From NCBI GenBank assembly GCA_019415985.1, contig DXYE01000013.1, positions 1 through 12,736 on the forward strand: 12,736 nt of DNA. The letters run 5' to 3'. This document shows, in pieces, positions 6,339 to 12,725 of the stretch. The stretch comes from Clostridiales bacterium (GTDB lineage: Bacteria > Bacillota > Clostridia > Oscillospirales > CAG-272). The translations under genes were made by a program, and so were the position numbers. Each line of letters begins with the position of its first letter. Position 1 is the stretch's first letter. The notes under the pieces are model-generated. The model did no database searches and had not been told where the DNA came from. It saw only the letters and a program-made list of their open reading frames with translations.

Positions 6339-6732
6339 CCGCAGCGGGAAAGAGGCGGATCATTTTCGGTCTTTGCTGATATAACGGCAAAATGGACTTT
6401 CTGTTAATACGGTATTCGCGCTCCATGACAGAAAACACTTTTTGAGGGACCCGTAAACGAAAAACCATTCAGAAGCCTTCCGTTTACAGTGAAGGCAGAT
6501 GTTTTCAGGAATGAAAAACTTCAGGCTGACGATATGCCGGCAACGGATGTATCATTTTGATCTCAGTATGCCGGCTGACAGCAGCAAACGCCCCGCGGAC
6601 GTCTCCATACGGCTGCGGAGGCGTTTTCCGTATCTGCTCCGGCATAACGCCGGAACATAAGCTTTATCTGCGCCGTACCGCAATGCGTATCGGCGGTGAA
6701 CGAGATTCTTCCATATTCATAAGGAGGTCCCC
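6339..6732 (+). other. Hairpin-rich intergenic leader before metA
   Basis: There is no gene in these 394 bases. Several structures are visible. GTAAACG (6453-6459) pairs with CGTTTAC (6481-6487), and GCCTTC (6475-6480) with GAAGGC (6491-6496), in pseudoknot order. TATGCCGGC occurs twice, at 6533-6541 and 6567-6575. TCCGGC (6638-6643) pairs with GCCGGA (6649-6654). A bulged 10-bp stem spans 6671-6695, just before the AAGGAGGT ribosome site. I found no sequence matching a SAM-I riboswitch or a T-box. No strong promoter is visible, so metA may be read from upstream or from a weak promoter. Confidence 0.45.
6586..6627 (+). terminator. Terminator-like hairpin between GH27 gene and metA
   Basis: AAACGCC at 6586-6592 pairs with GGCGTTT at 6620-6626. 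Across a single bulged A (6619), CCGCGG (6593-6598) pairs with CTGCGG (6613-6618). The 13-bp stem has a 14-base loop and ends in four T. It lies about 250 bases after the GH27 stop and about 105 before metA, so it may end the GH27 message or act as an attenuator in a metA leader. Confidence 0.5.
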
Positions 6733-7650
6733 ATGCCAATCAAAATTCCGGAGGGACTGCCGGCCAACAGCATTCTCGAACAGGAAAATATATTTGTTAT
6801 GAACGAATTCAGAGCGGTTCATCAGGACATCCGTCCGCTAAAAATTGCCGTCTTAAATTTGATGCCTACAAAGATATCCACTGAAACGCAGCTGATCCGG
6901 CTGTTGTCCAACAGCTCCCTGCAGGTGGAGCTGACGCTTCTGCAGACTGAAACACATGTGTCAAAGCATACGCCTCTTTCTCATATGTCCGCCTTTTATA
7001 TGAGCTTTTCCGATATTCGGGAAGAAAAATACGACGGCTTGATCATCACAGGCGCGCCTGTGGAAAATTTGGATTTTTCGGAAATCGATTACTGGACGGA
7101 GCTCTGTCGGGTCATGGAATGGTCCAAAACACATGTGTTTTCTACCTTCCATATCTGCTGGGCTGCTCAAGCCGGACTGTACTACCACTACGGGATTCAA
7201 AAGCTAATGCTGCCAAAGAAGCTGTCCGGTATATACCGTCACACAGCTTTGAATCAGCATCATCCCATTCTGCGCGGCTTCGACGAATATTTTTATGCTC
7301 CGCATTCAAGACATACGGGCACCCTGCGGCAATCAATTCTTGAAAATCCCGCGCTTGAGCTTTTAGCCGAGTCAGAGGAGGCGGGGCCCTATATCATTGC
7401 TGCACGCGACAAACGCATGTTTTTTGTAACCGGACATCCGGAATATGATTTCGATACCTTGGCCAACGAGTACTTCCGCGATCTGGATAAGGGCCTGCAG
7501 CCGGATGTTCCGCAAAACTATTTTCCGGACGACAATCCAAACAGAAAGCCGTATAATGTCTGGCGTGGACATGCCCATCTCCTGTTTTCAAACTGGCTGA
7601 ATTATTTTGTCTATCAACAGACCCCGTACCGGCTTGAGGATATTCATTGA
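6733..7650 (+). CDS. metAA: MetA-family homoserine O-acyltransferase, predicted acetyl-CoA type
   Basis: This cytoplasmic enzyme activates homoserine by O-acylation, the first committed step of methionine synthesis. The 305-residue product has the full glutamine-amidotransferase-like fold of the MetA (HTS) family: 'LKIAVLNLMPTK' at 36-47, ITGAP at 105-109, the nucleophile Cys142 in FHICWAAQAGLYYHYG, and His235 and Glu237 in TGHPEYD. These numbers coincide with the family's reference numbering. Residue 111 is Glu. In characterised MetA proteins Gly111 goes with succinyl-CoA and Glu111 with acetyl-CoA, so I infer homoserine O-acetyltransferase activity. The ATG at 6733 has a perfect AAGGAGGT (6721-6728), implying efficient translation. 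The cyclase-family gene starts 49 bases after the stop and is probably co-transcribed. Confidence 0.95.
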   Translation: MPIKIPEGLPANSILEQENIFVMNEFRAVHQDIRPLKIAVLNLMPTKISTETQLIRLLSNSSLQVELTLLQTETHVSKHTPLSHMSAFYMSFSDIREEKYDGLIITGAPVENLDFSEIDYWTELCRVMEWSKTHVFSTFHICWAAQAGLYYHYGIQKLMLPKKLSGIYRHTALNQHHPILRGFDEYFYAPHSRHTGTLRQSILENPALELLAESEEAGPYIIAARDKRMFFVTGHPEYDFDTLANEYFRDLDKGLQPDVPQNYFPDDNPNRKPYNVWRGHAHLLFSNWLNYFVYQQTPYRLEDIH

Positions 7651-7699
7651 CCCGTATGGTTAAACCAGTGCGCGTATGGGCCGCTGTCAAGGAGTCGGA

Positions 7700-8275
7700 A
7701 TGCAGATTATAGATATTTCTCAGGCTTATCCGGGTTGCTGCGTCTATCCGGGGGACCGTGCGCCGGAGCTGACAAGGAGATCGGCAATTACGAGAGATGT
7801 GCCTTCCTATAATATCTCGGACATATCGATGTGTCTTCATAACGGTACGCATATCGACGCGCCGTTCCATACGGATTCCTATGGGCTATCCGCGGCTGCT
7901 CTGCCTCTGTCCGTCTTTTTCGGCAGGGCCGCTGTCGTCCTGGCTGCGGGCGATATCGGCTCCGCCGAGGCTCGGCATCTCACAGCCAAAGCAAAAACTT
8001 CGAGACTGCTACTCAAGGGGAAGTGCCGCGTAACCGCAGCCGGCGCCCGCGAATTTGTTAAATCCAAAATTATTCTGTTAGGCACAGAGGGCGTTTCCAT
8101 TTCATCCGGTGATGATGAATATGATGCGCACTGTGCGCTTCTCGGTGCGGGCATTTCCATACTTGAAGGTCTGGACCTTCGCCATGCAGAGCCGGATATC
8201 TATCTCCTTTCCGCTTTTCCTCTGAAAATAACGGATGCTGACGCCGCGCCCTGCCGTGCAGTTCTCATTCGTTAA
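7700..8275 (+). CDS. Cyclase / kynurenine-formamidase-fold metal-dependent hydrolase
   Basis: The 191-residue product belongs to the putative cyclase family (KynB-like arylformamidases, isatin hydrolases and relatives). The hallmark HxGTHxDxPxH is present as HNGTHIDAPFH, with His47, His51, Asp53 and His57. Further metal or catalytic residues His144 and Glu156 lie in AHCALLGAGISILEGLDL. The start is the ATG at 7700, with AAGGAG at 7689-7694; ATG 7676 in frame would add eight residues but lacks a ribosome site. It follows metA by 49 bases with no terminator between, so the two are probably one operon. I see no tryptophan-catabolism gene that would support kynurenine as substrate. The real substrate is unknown; a hydrolysed amide, lactone or cyclic imide is the family expectation. 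Confidence 0.85.
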   Translation: MQIIDISQAYPGCCVYPGDRAPELTRRSAITRDVPSYNISDISMCLHNGTHIDAPFHTDSYGLSAAALPLSVFFGRAAVVLAAGDIGSAEARHLTAKAKTSRLLLKGKCRVTAAGAREFVKSKIILLGTEGVSISSGDDEYDAHCALLGAGISILEGLDLRHAEPDIYLLSAFPLKITDADAAPCRAVLIR

Positions 8276-8736
8276 GCCTGAATCCTTCTGCGTCTACGCC
8301 GCTTTCCTCACGGCCAACGTGGCGGGAGATCCGTCATGGGGCGGTTTTAATAGGAGGCCGCTGTAAAGCAGAAATAGAATTTGCCTCCCAAGTATGTGTC
8401 ATCCTATCCTGCGGTATAAGGCCCGTAGGCTTCTGCCCCTAAAAGATAAGCAGGCTCTGCAAAATGTTCCATTTTGCAGAGCCTGCTTTAACATTGTGTT
8501 ATCTATATATAAAAATGTGCAGTAAAACCATAGTGCTGAGACAGCACGATAAAGCTATCAGTCCTCTCGGCATACAATGTCGGAACGCGTGTTCTTTTAA
8601 ATTTTCACAGCTTAAGTGAATTTCCAGACAAAACACGGCCTTTTTTCTTCAGTTTTTGCAAAAGCAGCAAGCGTGAAGCCTTTACGCGCGATGTTTTCTA
8701 ACCCTATCGGCTGTATCCATACAGATTCTGTCCTTG
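8276..8736. other. Intergenic region between convergent operons
   Basis: The 461 bases separate the plus-strand metA/cyclase unit from the minus-strand ABC operon. I see no protein gene. Besides the large terminator at 8448-8488 there are two lesser stems. GGAGGC (8353-8358) pairs with GCCTCC (8383-8388), with a 24-base loop. GTGCTG-AGA-CAGCAC at 8533-8547 on the minus strand is followed by TATGGTTTT, so it may be a minor terminator for the ABC operon. Confidence 0.6.
8448..8488. terminator. Bidirectional intrinsic terminator, 19-bp perfect stem
   Basis: Bases 8448-8466 and 8470-8488 are perfectly complementary over 19 bp, with a TTC loop (8467-8469). The stem core is GCAGGCTCTGCAAAATG. Short T-rich stretches follow on both strands: GCTTTAA on the plus and GCTTATCTTTT on the minus. 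Its position between converging genes fits a terminator serving both. Confidence 0.85.
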
Positions 8737-10335
8737 TCAGCCTCCGCTGCCGTCCTCCAGCATAAGCACCTTATCTGCGGAAGAGATCAACACAGGATCG
8801 TGGGAGACATAGATAACAGTCTTGTCGCATTTCTTGATAAAATCACACAACCACCTCACCGTTTCACCGTCGAGGTTATTATCCGGTTCGTCAAGAAATA
8901 ACACGGACGTGTTTTTCATGACTGCACGAGCAATAGAAATTTTTTGCTTTTCACCCCCGGAAAGCTCATTACCGTTCGCTCGAACTATACGCTCGGAAAG
9001 ATAGCCAATGCCCATTTTCCTCATTAAGGCTTCTATATCGCCTTTTGATGTATCAAAATGATCAGTTTGAATATTTTCCAAAACCGTTCCCTCGAACAGA
9101 TACGGCTCCTGCGGAGCATAGGCGACAAAGTCTAAGTACTGGTCAAAATTCAACTTAGAAAGTTCATGGCCATCCATTTGCAGCTTCCCGCGGTATCCCT
9201 TCGTCAATCCAAGCATAAGCCTTATAAGCGTGGACTTACCGCTGCCGTTTTTTCCGCAGACCGCCATTTTCTCGCCTGCGTTTACCATAAAGGAAACGCC
9301 GTTCACTGCCGTATGGTTATCATAAGCATAGGATAAATTTTCCGCGCGTATCCCCGTTATGCTTTCAACCATTTCTCCTTCGGAACTCTCGGAGTCCTCA
9401 TAAAAGATTTCAAGCCTGTTCGCCAGATTCCTCAGAAGGGGAAAGCTGCGGATCAAATATTCTATATTTTTAATCAGAGTATTAAAAACGGCAAAATACC
9501 CGTACATGGCGGCCACCGTCCCAGGCAAAATCTGTTCTGCTGCAACCAGATAGGAGCCAATCAAAAGAATTGCAAGGGTGCAGAAGATGTCCGTAAACGA
9601 TAAGAGGACCTCTGAAAGTTTACGGAGCCGAATACTTTTCACTTTGGTCCGAACAAAGAAAATCCGATACAACCGGTCAAGTCTTTCGATAAAGGCGCCC
9701 TTCAGGCCGTATATTTTTACGGTATACGGCCGATTTGTAATTTCCGTTTCATAGGCGCGCACATCGGATTCATATTCTCTTGTTTCTCTGTCATATCTGC
9801 CCTCTTTTTTTCGGACGGCAGCCGGCACCGTCAAATGAATTACGGATACCGAAAACACAATCAAGGTGTAGATCGGGCTTAATGGCAATGCGTTGCAAAG
9901 CAAACAGACGAGCGTCACAGGAACCATAAAACTCCGCCAAAAAAATTCAACAAGCGTGATACGAAAATCACAAAGGTCGGAATCCAAACGGTTCTGTATA
10001 TCGCCTACTGCCAGCCGCTGAACCGAATCGTACCGTTTATCAAGAAATCGGCCGATCACCATACGATCATGTACAAGCGCATATTTGAGCATAAACATAT
10101 TGGCTGTCAGCGAGATGACCGGCAGAACCACGAGCATGGCAAACAGCGAAAGGACCAGGCGGGAGATATTTTTCATACCGAAAGCAAAATTAAATTGAAA
10201 TACCGAATCTGCAAACTCCCCGAAAATTGTTGCGGTGAATACAGTCAGCAAACCTTCCAGGCAAGATTCCGCCGTATGCATAAAAATCGGAATACGCATA
10301 GAGCGGAGTGCATCGCTGTAAATTTGTTTTTTCAT
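8737..10335 (-). CDS. ABC exporter half-transporter, second subunit (TMD-NBD)
   Basis: The 532-residue protein has an N-terminal membrane domain of the type-IV (MsbA-like) exporter form, with hydrophobic stretches near 22-45, 57-82, 130-172 and 245-285. A complete nucleotide-binding domain follows: Walker A GKNGSGKST at 361-369, Q-loop Gln409 in YAPQEP, signature LSGGE at 458-462, Walker B VLFLDEP at 478-484, switch His512 in VSHD. All ATPase residues are intact. The start ATG 10335 has AAAGGCGG 8 bases upstream. It lies 15 bases after the small gene and is the last of three genes in an operon whose first gene is a similar half-transporter, so the two presumably form a heterodimer. The substrate cannot be read from the sequence; multidrug or peptide export is the general expectation. 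It is not close enough to a named system for a gene symbol. Confidence 0.9.
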   Translation of the reverse strand: MKKQIYSDALRSMRIPIFMHTAESCLEGLLTVFTATIFGEFADSVFQFNFAFGMKNISRLVLSLFAMLVVLPVISLTANMFMLKYALVHDRMVIGRFLDKRYDSVQRLAVGDIQNRLDSDLCDFRITLVEFFWRSFMVPVTLVCLLCNALPLSPIYTLIVFSVSVIHLTVPAAVRKKEGRYDRETREYESDVRAYETEITNRPYTVKIYGLKGAFIERLDRLYRIFFVRTKVKSIRLRKLSEVLLSFTDIFCTLAILLIGSYLVAAEQILPGTVAAMYGYFAVFNTLIKNIEYLIRSFPLLRNLANRLEIFYEDSESSEGEMVESITGIRAENLSYAYDNHTAVNGVSFMVNAGEKMAVCGKNGSGKSTLIRLMLGLTKGYRGKLQMDGHELSKLNFDQYLDFVAYAPQEPYLFEGTVLENIQTDHFDTSKGDIEALMRKMGIGYLSERIVRANGNELSGGEKQKISIARAVMKNTSVLFLDEPDNNLDGETVRWLCDFIKKCDKTVIYVSHDPVLISSADKVLMLEDGSGG

Positions 10336-10350
10336 AGTAATGACCGCCTT

Positions 10351-10635
10351 TCATGTAGCGTTAGAACCAATATTGTGGGAGAAAATCACTTTCCCTTGAT
10401 CAGAAAAAGCCACCAAACACGCTCCCTCTGAAACCTGCCAAAGTTCCATGCAGCTATGTTCTGTGTTTGTGAGTACAGCAGCGCATTTAAAACAACATAC
10501 CGTTTCCGGCCCTCTTCTAAAATAGGAAGGACCTGTTCCGAAAAACAGACTTTCACGGGTATCCTTCCCTGCTTCAATCTGAGCCACGCTGATGTGCTCA
10601 TATAGATGCAGAAGCATTTGAGGAATTTCATCCAA
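10351..10635 (-). CDS. Small cysteine-containing protein between the two ABC genes, unknown
   Basis: I do not recognise this 94-residue protein. The frame starts at TTG 10635, preceded by GGGAGG eight bases upstream (10644-10649), and overlaps the end of the first ABC gene by 8 bases, which suggests coupled translation. ATG at 10617 is a later alternative start. It carries five cysteines at 47, 48, 51, 62 and 73, including CFKC; there is no signal peptide, no double-glycine leader and no clear membrane segment. The overlapping frame starting ATG 10631 (81 residues) looks less protein-like. The gene fills the space between two half-transporters, so it may be an accessory or regulatory factor, or less likely a transported peptide precursor. 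Reality of the gene is likely but not certain; function is unassigned. Confidence 0.6.
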   Translation of the reverse strand: MDEIPQMLLHLYEHISVAQIEAGKDTRESLFFGTGPSYFRRGPETVCCFKCAAVLTNTEHSCMELWQVSEGACLVAFSDQGKVIFSHNIGSNAT

Positions 10636-12229
10636 ACACAGCGCCTCCCTCTGTGATCGTATAAATACGCACTGCTATGGTATCAAATACCGTATCATGC
10701 GTAACGATTACCGTTCCCCCCGAGCGCTCCAAAAGCAGGGCGCAAAGGGTCTTCCGGCCCTTTTCATCCAGCGAATTCGTAGGTTCGTCGAGCAGCATCA
10801 GCGAAGGATTCAAAGCGAAAGCGAGTGAAAGAAAAACCTTTTTTCGTTCTCCTCCGGAAAGCGTATCCAGCGGCTGGGCGAGCAGCGTTTCGTCCAGATC
10901 AAATCGTTCTGCAAGTCTGAAGGCTTTGTCTGCATCCTCATTCAGAAACATTTCAAGCAGCTCTTTTCCCGCGAAGTGATAACCGGCGTCGTCCTGCGGA
11001 AGATAAAAGACCTCGCGCGGAAAGCAATGCTCCGAAAGCTGAACAGGAGAAATGCCGCCAATTTCTATATTTCCCGCGTCAGGAGCAAGCATACCGACAG
11101 CAAGCTTTAGGCATGTGGATTTTCCAATGCCGTTTGCACCTTTGATCAGCACCGTACCATCCGTTTGAACGGTTAAATCCATGCAGCGCAGAATTTCCTT
11201 TCCACCAAAAGAAAGGGATACCTTATGAAAAACAATCGGCGCTTTCTCAAGCAGAATTCTCTGCGCTTCCGTTTTTTCCGTATGATACAGCATCTCCATG
11301 CGTTTTTCGGCGGTCTTTGCGATACCGAAATGCGGTATTGTATCAAATATGGATTGAACGGCCGAATACAGACCTCCGGAAAGCGCAATCGCTTCAATGC
11401 AGACATCCAGCGCAGCATATCCGCGCAGCACGAACAGACCGAGAATACCGTAGGTACCATATGTTAAAATATTGCCGGTCAACCGCTGTAGCGCCCACTG
11501 CGCATGTACAGATGCCTCTGAACGATTCCCTGTTTTCAGGTAATCCTTATGCAATGCGGCAAGCCGGTCAAGGCACCATCTCTTCAGCTTGTAAACTTTT
11601 ATTTCGGCAAAGCCCCTGACATATTCAAAGGTACAGTTTGTTAATTCTGCTTCGATTTTTCTGCATTCGTCATAATTCTTTTGCAGAAAGCGCTTTGAAA
11701 CCAGAGGAGGAAGTATTTGCAGAACCGATATGGCGAGCAAGATCAGCGCAACGCCGGGATTTTGCAGAACTAAAAAAGCAAAGTAGGCAACGGTTGTAAG
11801 AATTCCTGTACCAAGCGCGGGATAGAGATTCAGAACCCTATCGGTTACCGTGTCGAAATCGTCGTTCAGCATTTCAACCGCCGAACCGTGTTCAGACTGA
11901 TACAGCATAGTCAAAGGACAGGAAAGAAAGCGTTTGTACAGCAGCAGCTTACATCTGTGAAGCGCATCGGAGGATGCCTTTCCATACCAAATACCGCCTG
12001 CAAGCTCAAATCCTTTCATCAGTATAACAATACAGAGCAGCACGGCACTGTTTATGAGTACTTTGCTGCTGTCTCCGGCAATGGCAGCCGCCACAATATC
12101 CGATAAAATTTTCGCGGTAAGAATACCTTCGGGAATCGGCGCCAGCCTGAGTATCCATGCAGCAATACCTGCCTGCCGCAGCATAACCGAGAACTCGCGG
12201 AAAACAGGCGCATTCGTTTTATGTTTCAT
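10628..12229 (-). CDS. ABC exporter half-transporter, first subunit (TMD-NBD)
   Basis: The 533-residue protein is a type-IV exporter half-transporter. Membrane segments are visible near 22-48, 58-82, 138-175 and 252-295. The nucleotide-binding domain has Walker A GANGIGKST at 364-372, Q-loop Gln412 in YLPQDD, signature LSGGE at 457-461, Walker B LMLLDEP at 477-483 and switch His511 in VTHD, so it should hydrolyse ATP. The frame is open further upstream to ATG 12325, but those 32 extra codons cover a terminator hairpin. ATG 12229, with AAAGGA about 12 bases upstream, is the better start. It is the first gene of an operon with an unknown small gene and a second half-transporter, and is preceded by a leader with tandem terminators. 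That suggests inducible expression. The substrate is unknown; I infer drug or peptide export only from family and leader type. Confidence 0.9.
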   Translation of the reverse strand: MKHKTNAPVFREFSVMLRQAGIAAWILRLAPIPEGILTAKILSDIVAAAIAGDSSKVLINSAVLLCIVILMKGFELAGGIWYGKASSDALHRCKLLLYKRFLSCPLTMLYQSEHGSAVEMLNDDFDTVTDRVLNLYPALGTGILTTVAYFAFLVLQNPGVALILLAISVLQILPPLVSKRFLQKNYDECRKIEAELTNCTFEYVRGFAEIKVYKLKRWCLDRLAALHKDYLKTGNRSEASVHAQWALQRLTGNILTYGTYGILGLFVLRGYAALDVCIEAIALSGGLYSAVQSIFDTIPHFGIAKTAEKRMEMLYHTEKTEAQRILLEKAPIVFHKVSLSFGGKEILRCMDLTVQTDGTVLIKGANGIGKSTCLKLAVGMLAPDAGNIEIGGISPVQLSEHCFPREVFYLPQDDAGYHFAGKELLEMFLNEDADKAFRLAERFDLDETLLAQPLDTLSGGERKKVFLSLAFALNPSLMLLDEPTNSLDEKGRKTLCALLLERSGGTVIVTHDTVFDTIAVRIYTITEGGAVFG

Positions 12230-12252
12230 AAATTTGTTAATCCTTTCGTAAA

Positions 12253-12290
12253 AAAGGACAAGGCCATGTTTCTGCATGGCCTTGTCCTTT
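12253..12290 (-). terminator. Leader terminator 2, just before the first ABC gene
   Basis: On the minus strand AAAGGACAAGGCCATG and CATGGCCTTGTCCTTT form a perfect 16-bp stem with a 6-base loop. The sequence continues into an uninterrupted run of six T (CCTTTTTTACG). It ends about 24 bases before the ABC start codon. It is a textbook intrinsic terminator placed where it would block the operon, as in attenuators. Confidence 0.85.
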
Positions 12291-12319
12291 GATGGGGATT
12301 CTTCCCTTACAAATGAAAA

Positions 12320-12343
12320 GGCCACGGACGAAAATCCGTGGCC
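12320..12343 (-). terminator. Leader terminator 1
   Basis: On the minus strand GGCCACGGA and TCCGTGGCC form a perfect 9-bp stem around a TTTTCG loop, followed by TTTTCATTT. It lies 30 bases upstream of terminator 2 in the same orientation. It has the form of an intrinsic terminator and can form alternative pairs with terminator 2. Confidence 0.75.
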
Positions 12344-12477
12344 GCAACAGCATATCTCTCAGTCGAAAAGGCAAAACAAACCAAAGCATAGCCGTATACT
12401 ATGCTTTCCCCTTACCGACGAATTCAGAAATCACAAAATGAAATCTGTATTCTGCTCCGCACGAAGTTTCGTCAAGC

Positions 12478-12516
12478 TTATGATACGGAGCAAATCCCAA
12501 AAAACACGCCCTTCAT
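12478..12516 (-). CDS. 12-codon upstream ORF, candidate leader peptide MKGVFFGICSVS
   Basis: ATG at 12516 is preceded by AGGTGG (12530-12525) with an 8-base spacing, an excellent ribosome site for Bacillota. It begins only about 33 bases after the predicted transcription start. It encodes MKGVFFGICSVS and stops with TAA at 12480-12478. Its last codons (Cys-Ser-Val) lie in the first arm of a leader stem, so a ribosome there would change folding. A short ORF near the 5' end before tandem terminators is typical of leader peptides for inducible resistance genes. No protein evidence is possible from sequence alone. I do not match the peptide to a known leader. Confidence 0.5.
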   Translation of the reverse strand: MKGVFFGICSVS

Positions 12517-12555
12517 TTGGATACCCACCTATTTTTATATTTAAAATGCTTTTTT

Positions 12556-12584
12556 ATTATAACATATTATAAAAAATTTGTCAA
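12556..12584 (-). promoter_or_regulatory. Sigma-A promoter P2 of the ABC operon
   Basis: On the minus strand TTGACA (12584-12579), a 17-base spacer and TATAAT (12561-12556) match the full sigma-A consensus. Such a perfect promoter should be strong, so control is probably exerted after initiation, at the leader terminators. The predicted start is near 12549. Confidence 0.9.
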
Positions 12585-12632
12585 GTTTCTACAATTTTAT
12601 ATGCGCTTTTTTATCAGGACAGCGGTTCATGA

Positions 12633-12712
12633 ACGGCACATCGCAAATTTTCACTCTGAAATCTGCGATGTATAGCTCGCTACGGATTTTCGTTGATGTA
12701 ATGCCGTGCCGT
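12633..12712. repeat. Nested inverted repeat between the two ABC promoters
   Basis: ACGGCAC (12633-12639) pairs with GTGCCGT (12706-12712) as an outer stem. Inside, CATCGCA (12639-12645) pairs with TGCGATG (12664-12670), and that stem continues with a partly paired A/T-rich section. It lies just downstream of the edge promoter P1. It could be a structured leader or a small RNA; there is no coding signal. Confidence 0.45.
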
Positions 12713-12716
12713 ACTT

Positions 12717-12725
12717 ATTATACCA
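12717..12725 (-). promoter_or_regulatory. Candidate upstream promoter P1 (extended -10)
   Basis: On the minus strand TGG followed by TATAAT (12722-12717) forms an extended -10 element. The matching -35 would lie beyond the window end. A transcript from here would run through the nested inverted repeat and into the ABC leader. Confidence 0.5.

Larger units (their letters stand above)
12230..12549 (-). promoter_or_regulatory. Attenuator-like leader of the ABC operon
   Basis: From the predicted start near 12549 the minus-strand message has about 320 untranslated bases. In order they hold a 12-codon upstream ORF, a stem GCTCCG/CGGAGC (12491-12486 with 12459-12454) whose first arm lies in that ORF's last codons, a 9-bp stem AAAGCATAG/CTATGCTTT (12383-12407), and two intrinsic terminators. 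The 3' side of terminator 1 (CGTGGCCTT, 12326-12318) can pair with the 5' arm of terminator 2 (AAGGCCATG, 12283-12275) over 9 bp with one G-T. That gives a possible antiterminator. This layout is known from ribosome-mediated attenuation. Confidence 0.6.

Noticed and set aside
6339..6732. SAM-I riboswitch or T-box upstream of metA
   Set aside because: I searched by eye for the SAM-I core (AGGGA, GCAACC) and for the T-box AGGGUGGNACCGCG motif. Only a partial CCGGCAACGG was found, without its partners.
8680..8725. 12-codon minus-strand ORF (MDTADRVRKHRA) after the second ABC gene
   Set aside because: It has an AAGGA upstream, but its short length and lack of any regulatory context downstream make chance the better explanation.
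10386..10631. 81-codon frame starting at ATG 10631 between the ABC genes
   Set aside because: It overlaps the ABC stop as ATGA, but the SD is 12 bases away and the translation is rich in Trp, Arg and Lys without pattern. The 94-residue frame is better placed and better composed.
12230..12325. 32-residue N-terminal extension of the first ABC gene
   Set aside because: The extra codons run through the 16-bp terminator stem and its T-run. ATG 12229 with AAAGGA upstream gives a normal exporter start.
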